Origin: Alphaproteobacteria bacterium
GTDB lineage: Bacteria > Pseudomonadota > Alphaproteobacteria > Reyranellales > Reyranellaceae
Reading direction: 5' to 3'
DNA length: 5,832 bases
NCBI GenBank assembly: GCA_005884705.1
Contig: VBAF01000351.1
Location: 1 to 5,832, forward strand
The notes beneath the pieces are model-generated. The model saw only the letters and a program-made list of their open reading frames with translations, had not been told where the DNA came from and did not search any database. This document shows positions 5,763 through 5,832 of the stretch, in pieces; positions within the stretch are counted from its first letter, which is position 1, and every line of letters starts with the position of its first letter. The translations under genes were made by a program, and so were the position numbers.

Positions 5763-5832
5763 GTGGTTTCGCTCCGTGAGGCTTTCTGATTGCCACGAGT
5801 TCTTCTATTAGAGCATCGATATGCCCGATTCC
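5763..5832 (-). promoter_or_regulatory. Leader of the enoyl-CoA hydratase gene; possible end of an upstream gene
   Basis: This 70-base stretch holds the GGAG ribosome binding site at 5775-5772. Tandem stop codons TAA-TAG (5810-5805) follow a short open frame reading ESGISML that enters from the right edge. This could be the last codons of an upstream operon gene, or chance. An AT-richer TCTAAT could serve as a -10 element, but the matching -35 region would lie at or beyond the edge. No firm promoter can be called. Confidence 0.3.

Noticed and set aside
4864..5796. 310-codon minus-strand frame over the crotonase gene
   Set aside because: Shadow frame rich in Arg and Gly. The crotonase frame carries both catalytic glutamates and oxyanion motifs.
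5805..5832. Last codons of an upstream minus-strand gene ending ESGISML before TAA-TAG
   Set aside because: Only about seven codons are visible and they match nothing I recognise. Noted in the leader entry but not called as a gene.

Overview
This is a gene-dense, high-GC window whose proteins look alphaproteobacterial. The best evidence for that is the Dcd of the 'GKSTYARCG' type placed directly upstream of murA, together with a small basic 'ENLKRRKAQARA' protein. Genus cannot be fixed from the sequence; Rhodospirillales- or Hyphomicrobiales-like lineages are a guess.

Left block, minus strand (1-1347): a short basic protein of unknown function, then dcd (dCTP deaminase), then the N-terminal 194 codons of murA, which runs off the left edge. 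Spacing is tight (53 bp, then 12 bp), and the dcd stop codon lies inside the murA Shine-Dalgarno region. This is a housekeeping block for dUTP/thymidylate supply and the first committed step of peptidoglycan synthesis.

Central block, plus strand (1367-3001): a subfamily-I (DhlA-like) haloalkane dehalogenase with a TTG start and a complete catalytic set. It starts 19 bp from the divergent small gene. A multi-pass HXXEE-domain membrane protein follows 39 bp downstream. Possible intrinsic terminators and a 14-bp perfect inverted repeat fill the 179-bp convergent gap that follows.

Right block, minus strand (3181-5762): a crotonase-fold enoyl-CoA hydratase is translationally coupled (TGA-C-ATG) to an AtuA-family (DUF1446) protein. 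Together they suggest an acyl-CoA or branched-chain/terpenoid-type catabolic module that continues beyond the right edge. The AtuA gene carries an apparent one-base insertion that separates its main domain from its C-terminal AtuA-like domain. As a consequence, an uninterrupted but meaningless frame runs on from it to the end of dcd.

I see no mobile elements, CRISPR arrays, tRNA or rRNA genes. No stretch over 300 bp lacks a gene. I do not see a convincing new multi-gene system. The most unusual items are the AtuA frameshift, the tightly divergent small-protein/dehalogenase start region, and the convergent-gap inverted repeat.
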